Part shown: positions 36,649 through 44,562 of the stretch, piece by piece
Position numbering within the stretch: position 1 is the first letter of the stretch
How the letters are laid out: each line of letters starts with the position of its first letter
Source: Ornatilinea sp.
Lineage (GTDB): Bacteria; Chloroflexota; Anaerolineae; Anaerolineales; Anaerolineaceae
NCBI GenBank assembly: GCA_018433975.1
Contig: JAHDQE010000085.1
Span: forward strand, 16,352 to 80,351
Length of the DNA stretch: 64,000 nucleotides
Direction: 5' to 3'
Made by a program: the position numbers and the translations under genes
Notes under the pieces: model-generated
The model's input: the letters and a program-made list of their open reading frames with translations, nothing else
Told to the model about the DNA's origin: nothing
Databases searched by the model: none

Positions 36649-37884
36649 TTATATTTTATCCGAGTTCCGAGTAACTTCGGTATTGAATTGTCCATCAACG
36701 ACCCGAATTTGAAGATTTTGCCCCGTATAAGTCTGTTTAATTGAATGAATAATGGTTCCATCACTTTGGCTGACCACCGCGTAGCCGCGTCCCAGAATCG
36801 CCAGTGGATTCAGGGAGGAGAGCCGGCTCTTCTTGCCGGCCAGTTCGGTTTGCTTTAACCGGAGCTGGTGTACCAGAGCGCGTTGAGACCGTTCGGTAAA
36901 TTCATCCAGGCGCTGCCGGTTGTTCAGGATTCGCTGCAAAGGTGAAGCGCGGTCCAGCCGGTAAGCGGCATCCTGAAGTCTGTCCTGTAAGCCGGATAAG
37001 ATCAACAGATAAGAGTTATCGATCTGTCTGCCGGCAGCGGATAAATCCAGTTTCAGGTCGGCAATGTTGGGTGTTGCCAGCACGGCAGCGCCGGTTGGGG
37101 TGGGCGCGCGCAGATCCGAAACAAAATCCACCAGGGTGAAGTCCGTTTCATGTCCCACCCCGGTAATGACGGGAACTGTAGATGCGGCAATTGTGCGTAC
37201 TACACGCTCGTCATTGAAAGCCCACAGGTCTTCGATTGAGCCGCCCCCGCGCGCTACCAGGATTACATCCAGATCCGGGATGCGGTTCAAAGCTACGATG
37301 GCATCTACGATTTCCAGCGGCGCTGCGTCTCCCTGCACGGAACACGGAGCCAGCAGGACTTCTGCCAATGGGAAACGGTTCCTCAGCGTATTTAACATAT
37401 CTTGCAGTGCTGCGCCGGTAGGGGAGGTCACAATTCCAATCCGTTTGGGCCATCGTGGAATGGGGCGTTTACGTTCTGTCTCAAACAGACCTTCGGCTTC
37501 GAGCTTTGCTTTTAACCGCAGGAATTCCTGATATAAAAAGCCTTCGCCAACCGCGCGTACTGTCGAAATATACAGCTGGTATTGACCGCCCTGTTCATAA
37601 ATTCCAATTGAACCATAAGCTTCAATGGCCTGTCCATCACGCAGCGGCACGCCCAGCCGGGCTGCCTGGGTACGCCAGATAACACAGCGCAGTGCGGCGG
37701 TGTCGTCTTTGAGCGTCAGGTAAACATGCCCGGATTTTGGACGGGATAGGTTGGAGATTTCTCCACGCACCCAGACACCCTGCAGCACTTCATCGCTCTC
37801 AACCAACTGCCGTATATAGCGGTTCAGCTCCGAGACAGAAAGGGACAACGGGGTTAAAGTAGGGAATAAATTGATCTCATCCAT
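36649..37884 (-). CDS. xseA: Exodeoxyribonuclease VII large subunit
   Basis: 411 aa. The OB-fold domain (residues 10-100, with VWVRGEISNLSRPKSGHVYL) precedes the catalytic domain with IGIVTSPTGAALQDMLNTL, ILVARGGGSIEDLWAFNDE and HETDFTLVDFVSDLRAPTPT; the C-terminal coiled coil ends near 360, and LNPLAILGRGYAVV closes it. The protein cuts single-stranded DNA from both ends. It begins 9 nt after the upstream fusion gene. No obvious ribosome-binding site is seen, so it may depend on coupling. Confidence 0.96.
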   Translation of the reverse strand: MDEINLFPTLTPLSLSVSELNRYIRQLVESDEVLQGVWVRGEISNLSRPKSGHVYLTLKDDTAALRCVIWRTQAARLGVPLRDGQAIEAYGSIGIYEQGGQYQLYISTVRAVGEGFLYQEFLRLKAKLEAEGLFETERKRPIPRWPKRIGIVTSPTGAALQDMLNTLRNRFPLAEVLLAPCSVQGDAAPLEIVDAIVALNRIPDLDVILVARGGGSIEDLWAFNDERVVRTIAASTVPVITGVGHETDFTLVDFVSDLRAPTPTGAAVLATPNIADLKLDLSAAGRQIDNSYLLILSGLQDRLQDAAYRLDRASPLQRILNNRQRLDEFTERSQRALVHQLRLKQTELAGKKSRLSSLNPLAILGRGYAVVSQSDGTIIHSIKQTYTGQNLQIRVVDGQFNTEVTRNSDKI

Positions 37885-37893
37885 AGATCGTGC

Positions 37894-39348
37894 TTAAATA
37901 AATTTTAACCGGCGCGCGGCAAAAGCTACCATTTTCAACAGCAGCCAGCCATGCTTCCAACGTTGGATGTTGGTTTCGCCATAAACCCGCTCCCGGTACC
38001 GGATAGGCAGGTCGACAATTTTCAGGTTCAGTTTTGCTGCCCCAAACAACAGGTCAAAATCGCCAAACGGGTCGAAATCGCCGAAATAGGCCCGGTTAGA
38101 GGCGATAGCTTGATAATTGGATTGGGTCAGGACTTTCGTGCCACACAAAGTGTCTTTGATGGGCTGCCCTAACAGCCAGGAGAATACAATGCTGAAGAAT
38201 TTATTTCCCAGGAAATTAAAAAAGCGCATCGCATCTTTTTCCATGGGGTAGATCAGCCGCACGCCGTTGATAAAATCTCCCTTGCCGTTGTGCAGTGCTT
38301 CATAAAAACGCGGCAAATCCTCCGGCGGCACGGTCAGGTCGGCATCCAGGATCATCAGAATCTCCCCGCTGGCCTCAGAAAATCCCAGCCGAACGGCATC
38401 GCCCTTTCCCTTCCCGGTCTGTTGGAACAACCGGGCCTTGCGTTCCGGATGGGCTTCAATGGCGGTCTGGATGGTCTGGTAGGTATCATCCTGAGAATGA
38501 CCTTCTACAAAGATCAGTTCGGTCCCTCCGCCCATTTCGGGTACGCGCTTAAAAATTGAAGCGATATTTCCGGCTTCATTTCGGGCCGGAACAATCACAG
38601 AGACCACCGGGTCGGGAGGCTCTGCCTTGGAGGGCAATGGGCGTGCCAGTGTGACATGAGTCAGTGCGAGTTCCCGAAAGGGCCACAGCTTGACCAGGTA
38701 GCGGTTCATCAGCAGGGTCAGCAGGGGAATATAAAACGGGAACAGAATTTCTTCTTGATTGCGGATAACCTCGAAACCGGATAAGTACAACAGGTTTTGA
38801 ACATCCTCTTGGGTTAACCAATTCTGATAAAGGGCCGGAGTTGCCAGTTTCAAAGCCCGCGCGATTTTCAGCGGAATTTCCCATAATCGGCTGTAATAAT
38901 TCAAAATGATCCGCGTGGAAGGTGTTGAAAGCTGAGCCAGCTTTTCGAAGACGGCCTGCACATCCCAAAATTCATCGATCGAATCGGACAAAATGATGAA
39001 ATCAAAGGTTTCATCCAGTTCCAATACATGTGCGTCCATGGACAGGAAATTTAGTTCGGGATGCCGCAGTCTGGCAGCGGTGATCATCTTCTCCGAGAAA
39101 TCAATGCCGACACCGTAGCCGGGATTCAGGTCAGACAATAAATCTCCTGCACCACAGCCGATTTCAAGAATGCGTTTTCCGGCAGGAATAAAAAATTGGA
39201 GGATCTGAGTAATCCGGCGATGGTAATAGCCGCCCAGACCCTTCCAGTTGTTTAATTTTTCGGCAACCTGATCCCAATGCGAAATTCTTTCCTTTTGATA
39301 GCGCTCAAAAGCATTGTTTTCTGAGCTGTTTGAACCGGAGATGTTCAC
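37894..39348 (-). CDS. Methyltransferase-glycosyltransferase (GT2) fusion protein
   Basis: 484 aa from a GTG at 39348. The first 240 residues are a class I SAM methyltransferase (GKRILEIGCGAGDLLSDLN, then IDFSEKM and FDFIILSDSIDEFW). The second half is a GT2 fold with VSVIVPARNEAGNIASIF, ELIFVEGHSQDDTYQT, the DADLTV DxD motif and GTKVLTQSNYQAI, resembling dolichyl- or polyprenyl-phosphate sugar transferases. The two modules probably work on a shared polyprenol- or sugar-linked substrate. The gene is 9 nt before xseA. Confidence 0.85.
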   Translation of the reverse strand: MNISGSNSSENNAFERYQKERISHWDQVAEKLNNWKGLGGYYHRRITQILQFFIPAGKRILEIGCGAGDLLSDLNPGYGVGIDFSEKMITAARLRHPELNFLSMDAHVLELDETFDFIILSDSIDEFWDVQAVFEKLAQLSTPSTRIILNYYSRLWEIPLKIARALKLATPALYQNWLTQEDVQNLLYLSGFEVIRNQEEILFPFYIPLLTLLMNRYLVKLWPFRELALTHVTLARPLPSKAEPPDPVVSVIVPARNEAGNIASIFKRVPEMGGGTELIFVEGHSQDDTYQTIQTAIEAHPERKARLFQQTGKGKGDAVRLGFSEASGEILMILDADLTVPPEDLPRFYEALHNGKGDFINGVRLIYPMEKDAMRFFNFLGNKFFSIVFSWLLGQPIKDTLCGTKVLTQSNYQAIASNRAYFGDFDPFGDFDLLFGAAKLNLKIVDLPIRYRERVYGETNIQRWKHGWLLLKMVAFAARRLKFI

Positions 39349-39452
39349 TTTTTACTGTACCTGCCTGTCTGATTTTATCCACTGCATGTGCACAATGGAT
39401 TTTTTAGTATACCATCAGACAACAGTTCGGGTAACCGGGAGTCCGCAGGGAT

Positions 39453-40160
39453 TTAATGGATATCTTGATAGACTTCAATGCCATTCAGGGCCATGTGGTA
39501 CAGGAACATTTGATGGATCAGGTCGCCGCCATGGGGGAAGCCGCCCTCTTTTTCAGCGATTTCAACCGGTCGATCATAGGTTTCCACACAGTTCACCGGG
39601 ATAATGACCCGTCGTTGTAGCTGACGCGCATTGGCATCCAGCCGGAGGTGCATTGCCAGCTGGTAGGTGCACAGATCGGTGCAGTCTCCCACGACAATGA
39701 ATGTGTCGATCTCCGGGTGGTTCTCCAGCCATTCATTGAAACCGGAGTTTAACCCGGAAGAGATCGAATTCTTCTCCAGCAGAACCATCTGGTCAAAAAA
39801 TGGCAATGATTGGATGGCGTCTACAGTTTCCGCTTCTTGCGTGCCGCGTATGCAGTGGGGTGGAAAAGCCCCAAATTCTACTGCGTCTTCTTCATGACTA
39901 TCCTGTGGCAAGACAATGCTCCGCACACCACGGTCCCAGGCCAGTTTCATTAATTCAACAATGGGTTCGACAATGCCGGCCACTCTGGGGCTGGATAATG
40001 GGCCAAAATTGCAAAAACCTTTTGTTACGTCTACTGAAACGATCGCTGTTTTTTTGGGTTCACTTACTGCACTTTCAATCGATAAAGATTTTAGAGTGTT
40101 GTTCCATTTCTCAAGATAGGTCAGGAATGGTTTTGAACGTTCGATGAGGTCTGCTTTCAT
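39453..40160 (-). CDS. Isochorismatase-family cysteine hydrolase
   Basis: 235 aa. The catalytic Asp lies in VSVDVTKGF (about residue 45); a Lys follows in LEKNSISSG, and the nucleophile Cys is in DCTDLCTYQLAMHLRL (C of DLC). Metal-binding Asp/His positions are present around IVLPQDSHEED and PPHCIRGT. Related enzymes include nicotinamidase, isochorismatase and ureidoacrylate hydrolases. The extra N-terminal helix (about 30 aa) is a little unusual. It begins after a palindrome that overlaps its promoter region. Confidence 0.85.
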   Translation of the reverse strand: MKADLIERSKPFLTYLEKWNNTLKSLSIESAVSEPKKTAIVSVDVTKGFCNFGPLSSPRVAGIVEPIVELMKLAWDRGVRSIVLPQDSHEEDAVEFGAFPPHCIRGTQEAETVDAIQSLPFFDQMVLLEKNSISSGLNSGFNEWLENHPEIDTFIVVGDCTDLCTYQLAMHLRLDANARQLQRRVIIPVNCVETYDRPVEIAEKEGGFPHGGDLIHQMFLYHMALNGIEVYQDIH

Positions 40161-40687
40161 GATATATCACCTTTATTTAACAAATTTTTGATAGTGTATA
40201 TTTTACACTATTATTTTAATGAGATTTAGAGAACTGTCAAGTTTATTTAAAAGATTGGCACCCCCAGCTTCATACGCTGCGGGTGTCATCTATTGTCAAC
40301 CACTAATTGGAGGATTGAAGAAGTTTACTGAGGAGAAACTCTTCGAGGTATTATGGAGGACATACAACTTCTGCTGTTTAGCTCTTCAAAGGCCATCCTG
40401 AAGATCTGATTCAAGGATACGCCACAATAATTAACGCTGAATTGTGAAAAGGTTAAAGTTTCTTTATGGTTGGGTGAGAATTACGGCTAATTTTGCTCTT
40501 GAAAAAAACTTTTATCGAAATATAATGGTTTTAGAGGCGGCTTCAATTTTCCCCATCGTTGTTTCAATAAAATTCGTAAATACCTTAGCGTCTCACAAAC
40601 CACTTGTGTTGGTATTGAGCCAGTTGGGGTTCAAGGCTTTAATTTGCTGGCTAGTTGTACGTTTTGTTTCAGGAGGGGAGGGTGAAG
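40161..40687. other. Intergenic region with palindrome, hairpin and promoter
   Basis: No convincing gene. It holds the palindrome at 40191-40211, a hairpin GCACCCCCAGC-N7-GCTGCGGGTGT at about 40258-40287 (possible terminator), and a TTGAGC/TTTAAT promoter (40615-40643, 17-nt spacer) for the lipoprotein. The open frame at 40444-40761 overlaps the lipoprotein out of frame and lacks support. Confidence 0.6.
40191..40211 (-). promoter_or_regulatory. Operator-like palindrome upstream of the isochorismatase gene
   Basis: ATAGTGTA-N5-TACACTAT is a perfect 8-bp inverted repeat, about 31 nt upstream of the ATG and overlapping a T/A-rich promoter area on the - strand. The binding regulator is unknown. 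Confidence 0.55.
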
Positions 40688-41119
40688 ATGAAGAATCCGC
40701 GGACAAGGTTGTTTGTCTGGCTTTTGTGTGTTCCTTTGGTGCTTGGCCTTGCGGCCTGTGAGGAGCTTGGGGATATTTCAGCCTTTTTTAAAGGGACTGC
40801 TACACCAACTCCAACTTCTACGTTAACTTTAACACCTTCTGCCGTTTCAACCAATACTTCTGTGCCGACCGAGACTCTTATAAATCTTCCGTTTTTATCA
40901 ATGACCCCCTGGGGAATAGATTCGTCAATCTATTCCACCAATCTTGTGCCTCTATTGACTTATGGAGTTCCTACATTTTCGGTGCTCAACACACCGCGTC
41001 CGCTTCCCATTATTGTTCTCACGCCCATTCCACTTCCAACTTTCCCCAACATCGATCCCCCTAAGCCATTTCCAATTACGCTGCCAACCCCTGTGCCGCT
41101 TCCTTCCTGGCTGAAATAG
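40688..41119 (+). CDS. Small lipoprotein with Thr/Pro-rich region
   Basis: 143 aa from ATG 40688, with GGAGGGGAGGGTG just upstream. A lipoprotein signal with VPLVLGLAAC (Cys at about 24) is followed by a long Thr/Ser/Pro-rich stretch (TPTPTSTLTLTPSA) and a C-terminal half of short Pro-rich repeats (PLPIIVLTPIPLPTFP). There is no globular domain, so it is probably a surface spacer or wall-binding protein. Followed 60 nt later by the CAP-LysM gene. Confidence 0.75.
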   Translation: MKNPRTRLFVWLLCVPLVLGLAACEELGDISAFFKGTATPTPTSTLTLTPSAVSTNTSVPTETLINLPFLSMTPWGIDSSIYSTNLVPLLTYGVPTFSVLNTPRPLPIIVLTPIPLPTFPNIDPPKPFPITLPTPVPLPSWLK

Positions 41120-41166
41120 CGATCTGGAGGGGCTTTTGATATAAACCGATTTTTCGATAATGGATT

Positions 41167-41179
41167 TATAATTGTCTTT
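41167..41179 (+). promoter_or_regulatory. -10 box positioned for a leaderless start
   Basis: TATAAT at 41167-41172 ends 7 nt before the ATG at 41180, so the transcript would begin at or 1 nt before the start codon. No Shine-Dalgarno is seen. Confidence 0.55.
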
Positions 41180-42211
41180 ATGAGACGATCTTTGGTTTCT
41201 CTTTTTGTGGTGGGTGTGTTGTTGGCTTTAATCGTTGCGCCGGGTTATGCTTTTCAGGATGCAACCTCGGAGTCGGAAGTCACCCCTTATGATTTGATCA
41301 ACGCTATGAACAGCGCCCGGATGGCAAATGGTTTTTCTGCGCTGACCGTCTCCGATATCCTGATGGGTACTGCCCAGAGCACAGCGGAGATTATGGCGGC
41401 CAATCACAGTGGGGGGCATATTGGTGATGTCAAAGGCCGTGTCATGGCTGCGGGGTACGGCGGCGGGCAGGATGCCTGGGCGACTGAAAACTTCATGACA
41501 GGCCCGGCCTCATTGGAAAGCATCATGATGGCCTGGTCTGATGATCTGCACATGATCCCCGCGATCAACCCCAACTATTGTCATATTGGCGCCGGCATCG
41601 CCGAGAGTGATGATGGTACCGTTTACTACATTTTGCACGCTGCTTATACCAGTATGCACGCCTGCGGAAGCGGGTCTTCAAGCACCACATCGACTTCGCT
41701 GACACCGGTAGCAGCCGCTACAAGCTCTATTTCGCAGTGGGTTATCCCGGTGGAGGTTGCCACTCCGGGCTCCGACGGCTATTTGATCCATATTGCTAAA
41801 TCCGGACAGACCTTGTGGACCATTGCCGAAGCATATGGCGTGAGCATTGACGATATCATGAATATGAACTACTACATCTCCCCGGAGAATCAAGAGATTT
41901 ATATCGGGCAGAAGATCTATATCCCTACCCTGCCGGTTACGATTACCCCAACGCCTATCGAGGACCCTGCTACCAACACACCCCCGGCAGTGAAAAAACC
42001 TGCCGCAACACAAACCAGGGAACCAACTGAAACATCTCTGCCGGTTGCTGCAATCCAAACTTTTGCTCCTCAAAAAACAATTGAGCAGGATCAAGAGACT
42101 CCTGTTTCGCAGGAAGGGCAGATGGATAAAGCTATACCGGTGGCTATTCTGGCCGCATTATGTCTGGGTGGAGGACTGGTGGTGTGGGGACTATTTTTTA
42201 ATCGTTCCTGA
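41180..42211 (+). CDS. Secreted CAP-domain and LysM protein with C-terminal anchor
   Basis: 343 aa. A signal peptide (RRSLVSLFVVGVLLALIVAP, cleavage near YAFQ) is followed by a CAP/SCP domain (about 35-165: LINAMNSARMANGF, HSGGHIGDVKGRV, GAGIAESDDGTVYY), a Ser/Thr-rich linker, one LysM (about 200-253: IHIAKSGQTLWTIAEAYGVS, QKIYIP), a Thr/Pro spacer and a C-terminal membrane helix. LysM binds peptidoglycan-like glycans, and CAP proteins often act in surface interactions. Its mRNA may be leaderless. Confidence 0.88.
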   Translation: MRRSLVSLFVVGVLLALIVAPGYAFQDATSESEVTPYDLINAMNSARMANGFSALTVSDILMGTAQSTAEIMAANHSGGHIGDVKGRVMAAGYGGGQDAWATENFMTGPASLESIMMAWSDDLHMIPAINPNYCHIGAGIAESDDGTVYYILHAAYTSMHACGSGSSSTTSTSLTPVAAATSSISQWVIPVEVATPGSDGYLIHIAKSGQTLWTIAEAYGVSIDDIMNMNYYISPENQEIYIGQKIYIPTLPVTITPTPIEDPATNTPPAVKKPAATQTREPTETSLPVAAIQTFAPQKTIEQDQETPVSQEGQMDKAIPVAILAALCLGGGLVVWGLFFNRS

Positions 42212-42232
42212 TGTCTGTTCATCCGTAACGTT

Positions 42233-42814
42233 TTAATCCTGTTTTTTCACCCGCCAGTATTTTCCACCGCCATCTTCCCGTGCCATAAATCCGAATTCCA
42301 CCAGTTCGCGCCGCAGCAGGGCATAATCAATGTGGTATTTTTCCAGAATCTCATTTACTTCCTTTTCCGTATATTCCACCTCAAATTTAAAATCCCTGAC
42401 CACATAGCGCAGAATGGCAACCAGTTTTTTCATCTGCAAAGGGATATCCTTCAGGCGTCCATCGGGGTAGGAATAATTCTTTACCACTTTACGGTCGTAG
42501 GCATCCAGATCGACATCGGAGGCCATTTCCGGCAGCATTTCCTTTGTTAATAACCGTCTGGACATGATTTCCAGCGTTTTGGGTTCCAAACTGTAAAGAT
42601 TGTAATAGCTTTGCGGTCGCGCGCTGACCAATCCCACCCGGGTTAGTTTTCCCAGATGGTGAGAGATGGTGGAAGGGCTCAGTTCCAGCATTTCCGCGAT
42701 TTGTTCCACGCTCAGTTCCTGCTGCGAGAGCAGCCCTACGATTTTCAACCGGTTTGCGTCGGATAGGGCTTTAAAAAAGGTCAACAGTTCATTGGTTTTT
42801 GTTTCTTGTATCAC
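42233..42814 (-). CDS. ArsR-family regulator with DUF2087 domain
   Basis: 193 aa. An ArsR winged helix (about 10-85: LLTFFKALSDANRLKIVGLL, VEQIAEMLELSPSTISHHLG) is joined to a C-terminal DUF2087 domain (about 105-190: LQMKKLVAILRYVVRDF, FEVEYTEKEVNEIL, LRRELVEFGFMAREDGG). No ArsR-type Cys cluster is seen, so the ligand may not be a metal. It is divergent from the DUF389 gene. A 7-bp inverted repeat upstream of its start suggests autoregulation. Confidence 0.88.
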   Translation of the reverse strand: MIQETKTNELLTFFKALSDANRLKIVGLLSQQELSVEQIAEMLELSPSTISHHLGKLTRVGLVSARPQSYYNLYSLEPKTLEIMSRRLLTKEMLPEMASDVDLDAYDRKVVKNYSYPDGRLKDIPLQMKKLVAILRYVVRDFKFEVEYTEKEVNEILEKYHIDYALLRRELVEFGFMAREDGGGKYWRVKKQD

Positions 42815-42829
42815 GACAGATTTCCTTTT

Positions 42830-42878
42830 AATTCGATGATAGTCGAATTAATTTTACTATTATCTTTGTAGTAGTCAA
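42830..42878 (-). promoter_or_regulatory. ArsR gene promoter and autoregulatory operator
   Basis: On the - strand TTGACT (at 42873-42878) and TAAAAT (at 42851-42856), 16-nt spacer. Just downstream, AATTCGA-N6-TCGAATT at 42830-42849 is a perfect inverted repeat with the usual ArsR shape, 15 nt before the ATG, so a bound repressor would block its own promoter. Confidence 0.7.
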
Positions 42879-43060
42879 GGGGGAAATCGGAAAAAGAGTT
42901 AAAAGTGCTTTTCCCTCCTTTGGGGACAAACCTGTACCAGGATTTGAAGGACTGGATTTAACAGAAAAGTAAATTAATAGTAGAATCCAAATTACACTTA
43001 AAAAATATTCCGGTCTGAACAATACGGTTTTCAATCAGGCTGAATGCCGGGAGGATGGAA

Positions 43061-44050
43061 ATGTCGCTTCACGACCGCTGGTTTGAAATAAGCTGGACAC
43101 TGCGGCGAAAATGGTTTGGCGTTTGGGAAGTTCAGGATTATTTCACCAACCTTGAAGAACGCGCTTTAAGCGGTGCAGAAATCAATTTAGGTTTTATTCT
43201 GATGGTGGTGGCCTCCGCTGTTCTGGCAACAGGAGGGTTATTGCTTAACAGCGCGGCGGTTATCATCGGCTCGATGTGTGTGGCGCCCTTTCTTGGCCCC
43301 TCTCGCGCGGTATGTATCGGAGGGCTTTTCCGCAGGCGTGATATCTTTATTGGCGGTTTGTTAAAACAGCTTTTGGGACTGCTCATTATTGGCGCCGGAG
43401 TGGCCTATGCAATTACGGCATTGCTGCGTATCAGTTTCCCCGGGATGGAGCTTACCCCAGAAATCCTGCTGCGCTCCATGCCGACTACAAAAGACGTTAT
43501 CCTCAGCATCATGATTGCTGTGGCGGCCGGCGCGGCGGCCTCACTTTCTTTAACAGCCGACCCAAGTATTGTGGAAACACCGTGGGGTCAGGTTTTTGAT
43601 GCAGTGATTGGCGTTGAGATTGCGATTTCTCTTATTCCCCCGGCTGCTGTGGTTGGGATTGGCCTTGCCTTTGGCTCCCTGCATATCAGTATCAATGCTT
43701 TCCTGCTGCTGCTGGTCAATGTGCTGGGGTTGGATATTTTTGGCAGTATGTTGATGCTCACCCTACGCGGAATACGGGTCAAATACCTGAACCTGGAAAA
43801 GAAAATCCGGTTTGTAACCGAATCCGCTCTGACGGCGGCTCCCGGTGTAACCGCACTGGGCAGCAGCATCCATGTGACCTTGCTGGCGGATACGGCTGCA
43901 AAAGTCTATGTGACCGTGCGGACGCTTGTGGTGGATGAAGTCCCGGCTTCTCTGGCAGAGGATATTTCTGCCCAGATCCATGCAAAAGCGGGCTGCCGCA
44001 GTGAGGTCTCGGTAGAATTGATTCCAACTAAAATTTACTCAATGCTTTAA
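43061..44050 (+). CDS. DUF389 (TIGR00341-type) membrane protein
   Basis: 329 aa from ATG 43061, 6 nt after GGGAGG; the ATG 2 codons earlier is too close to it. N-terminal soluble region (about 1-45), then 6-7 hydrophobic segments (LGFILMVVASAVLATGGLLL, FIGGLLKQLLGLLIIGAG and others) with the DUF389 core LNSAAVIIGSMCVAPFLGPS, and a C-terminal soluble region of about 80 aa. The function of the family is unknown, though some members sit beside nucleotide-binding proteins. It is followed after 14 nt by a c-di-AMP-receptor-like gene. Confidence 0.88.
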   Translation: MSLHDRWFEISWTLRRKWFGVWEVQDYFTNLEERALSGAEINLGFILMVVASAVLATGGLLLNSAAVIIGSMCVAPFLGPSRAVCIGGLFRRRDIFIGGLLKQLLGLLIIGAGVAYAITALLRISFPGMELTPEILLRSMPTTKDVILSIMIAVAAGAAASLSLTADPSIVETPWGQVFDAVIGVEIAISLIPPAAVVGIGLAFGSLHISINAFLLLLVNVLGLDIFGSMLMLTLRGIRVKYLNLEKKIRFVTESALTAAPGVTALGSSIHVTLLADTAAKVYVTVRTLVVDEVPASLAEDISAQIHAKAGCRSEVSVELIPTKIYSML

Positions 44051-44064
44051 TCAGGAGATAATCG

Positions 44065-44358
44065 ATGAAGTTTACGTTAACCGTAGTTCGTGATGAAGAT
44101 GCCAGTGAGGTTGTAGAAGCTTTGGTGGGACATGATTTTTATGTTACCCGCATGGCCAGCTCGGGCGGTTTCCTCCGGGCCGGGAATACCGTGCTCTTGT
44201 GCGGTGTGGAAGATGACCGGGTGGATGAGATGCTGGAGGTTATTCGGGCTCATTCGAATATCCGAGTTCACCCGCCTTCATCCCGGAACGCTGAAGAAAC
44301 CGAGGTCAGCCGGGCGGTGGTCTTTGTGCTGGGCATGGAGCGGCTTGAAAAGCTTTAA
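44065..44358 (+). CDS. Cyclic-di-AMP receptor-like (DUF970/DarA-PstA type) protein
   Basis: 97 aa, PII-like fold. The conserved motif RMASSGGFLRAGNTVLLCGVED (T-loop start through GNT) is present, with strand LTVVRDEDASEVVEAL at the N terminus. DarA/PstA proteins are about 109 aa, so this is slightly short, and the usual GNTTLL is GNTVLL here. Known members bind c-di-AMP as trimers. It follows DUF389 after 14 nt with CAGGAGA before the start, so the pair are probably co-expressed and may function as a receptor and membrane target. No c-di-AMP cyclase lies in the window. Confidence 0.82.
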   Translation: MKFTLTVVRDEDASEVVEALVGHDFYVTRMASSGGFLRAGNTVLLCGVEDDRVDEMLEVIRAHSNIRVHPPSSRNAEETEVSRAVVFVLGMERLEKL

Positions 44359-44442
44359 CATTTGAGGAGGGTCGAATTGAGTTGCGGGATGGTGTCCGTT
44401 TCCGGCATTCCGTGATTCTATTTCATCATATGAATTCATTCC

Positions 44443-44470
44443 AGGTCGCCTGAATGGCGACCTGTTTTCC
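44443..44470 (+). terminator. Terminator after the c-di-AMP receptor-like gene
   Basis: 8-bp stem AGGTCGCC/GGCGACCT with a 5-nt loop, then GTTTTCC. Confidence 0.75.
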
Positions 44471-44548
44471 TTTCAGGTGGGTGAATCGGAATCGGTTTGT
44501 AAATTCTCTGTTCGGTTCCATTTGGGATCACGAGAATTTGCTCCCTGT

Positions 44549-44556
44549 GCTAGAAT
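44549..44556 (+). promoter_or_regulatory. Extended -10 placed for a leaderless methyltransferase mRNA
   Basis: TGCTAGAAT (44548-44556) ends exactly 6 nt before the ATG at 44563. No ribosome-binding site is seen. Confidence 0.55.
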
Positions 44557-44562
44557 TTATCC

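Noticed and set aside
40444..40761. ORF overlapping the lipoprotein start
   Set aside because: Out of frame with a well-supported lipoprotein; no ribosome-binding site or known domain.
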